Assembly (NCBI RefSeq): GCF_016592435.1
Contig: NZ_AP014545.1
Coordinates: forward strand, 2,054,693 to 2,118,692
Origin: Amphritea japonica ATCC BAA-1530
GTDB lineage: Bacteria; Pseudomonadota; Gammaproteobacteria; Pseudomonadales; Balneatricaceae
Length of the DNA stretch: 64,000 nucleotides
Reading direction: 5' to 3'
The first letter of the stretch is position 1. Every line of letters begins with the position of its first letter. A program made the position numbers and the translations under genes. Shown here piece after piece: positions 63,831-64,000 of the stretch. The notes under the pieces were generated by a model, which was given only the letters and a program-made list of their open reading frames with translations, was not told the origin of the DNA and ran no database searches.

Positions 63831-64000
63831 CTAACCCTTTCAGCTTCTCTTCCCAATCTTTGCCAAAACCTAACCTATACACATATGCAGCTTTATAGAT
63901 CGAATTATGGACAAATTAAAAAAGCAGCATCATTAAAGACTGATCGGCTTAGATATATAACGAGCTTAGTTCTGAAGTAAAAAAGATTCAGGTATTACTG

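Overview
The window reads as chromosomal core sequence of a marine gammaproteobacterium, most likely of the Oceanospirillales/Pseudomonadales area. The evidence is a Pseudomonas-like synteny (ccoNOQP-ccoGHIS-TauE-hemN-anr-apt), class I PhaC, LapG/LapD, RlmM, ProQ and DUF3080, DUF5610 and DUF6586 family proteins, together with moderate G+C content. No rRNA, tRNA, insertion sequence, prophage or CRISPR array was seen. The genus is an inference.

Layout. 1-7.1 kb: end of a DUF6586 gene, topA, small membrane or DUF1653 genes, a universal stress protein and the ABC-F ATPase uup. 7.3-10.3 kb: slt, tatD and a glutaredoxin-like gene. 10.8-15 kb: phaC, a MATE pump and a DUF3080 lipoprotein. 15.1-17.8 kb: lapG-lapD, the c-di-GMP switch for a surface adhesin whose gene is not in the window. 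17.9-20.9 kb: proQ, tusA, a monooxygenase-like gene, rlmM and a hydrolase. 21.2-32.9 kb: a complete low-oxygen respiration block, with cbb3 oxidase (ccoNOQP), its maturation genes (ccoGHIS), a TauE/SafE protein, hemN, the Fe-S regulator anr and apt. Consensus Anr/FNR boxes lie upstream of ccoN and hemN. A third box lies upstream of a cation diffusion facilitator gene at 38.4 kb. 33.1-37.9 kb: a secreted hydrolase with a thioredoxin-like partner, rdgC, an exported rhodanese, queE and a BASS transporter. 38.4-49.4 kb: CDF transporter, yigZ, SulP permease, two diguanylate cyclases, gor, xthA, a tandem Usp protein, a DUF2892 membrane protein and a DUF5610 gene. 49.5-54.7 kb: a three-gene envelope export operon (RND/MMPL permease, LolA-fold protein, outer-membrane barrel) divergent from an ArsR-family regulator. 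54.8-64 kb: Pat-type acyl-CoA synthetase/acetyltransferase, a duplicated-domain lipoprotein, an ATP-NAD kinase family protein, PilZ, pdxB, a small WGR-like gene and an orphan trpB.

The most notable finding is a probable two-locus regulon. The ArsR-type regulator has two cysteines 66 residues apart, the spacing of the persulfide sensors BigR and SqrR. The AT-rich inverted repeat ATATTA-N8-TAATAT occurs at the promoter of the divergent RND export operon. It occurs again, 7.4 kb away, at the promoter of the DUF2892 (YgaP-type) membrane gene. In both places a TATAAT -10 box overlaps the downstream edge of the repeat. This suggests a reactive-sulfur-responsive envelope export system.

Many start codons were moved from the longest reading frame using ribosome binding sites; alternatives are stated in the entries.
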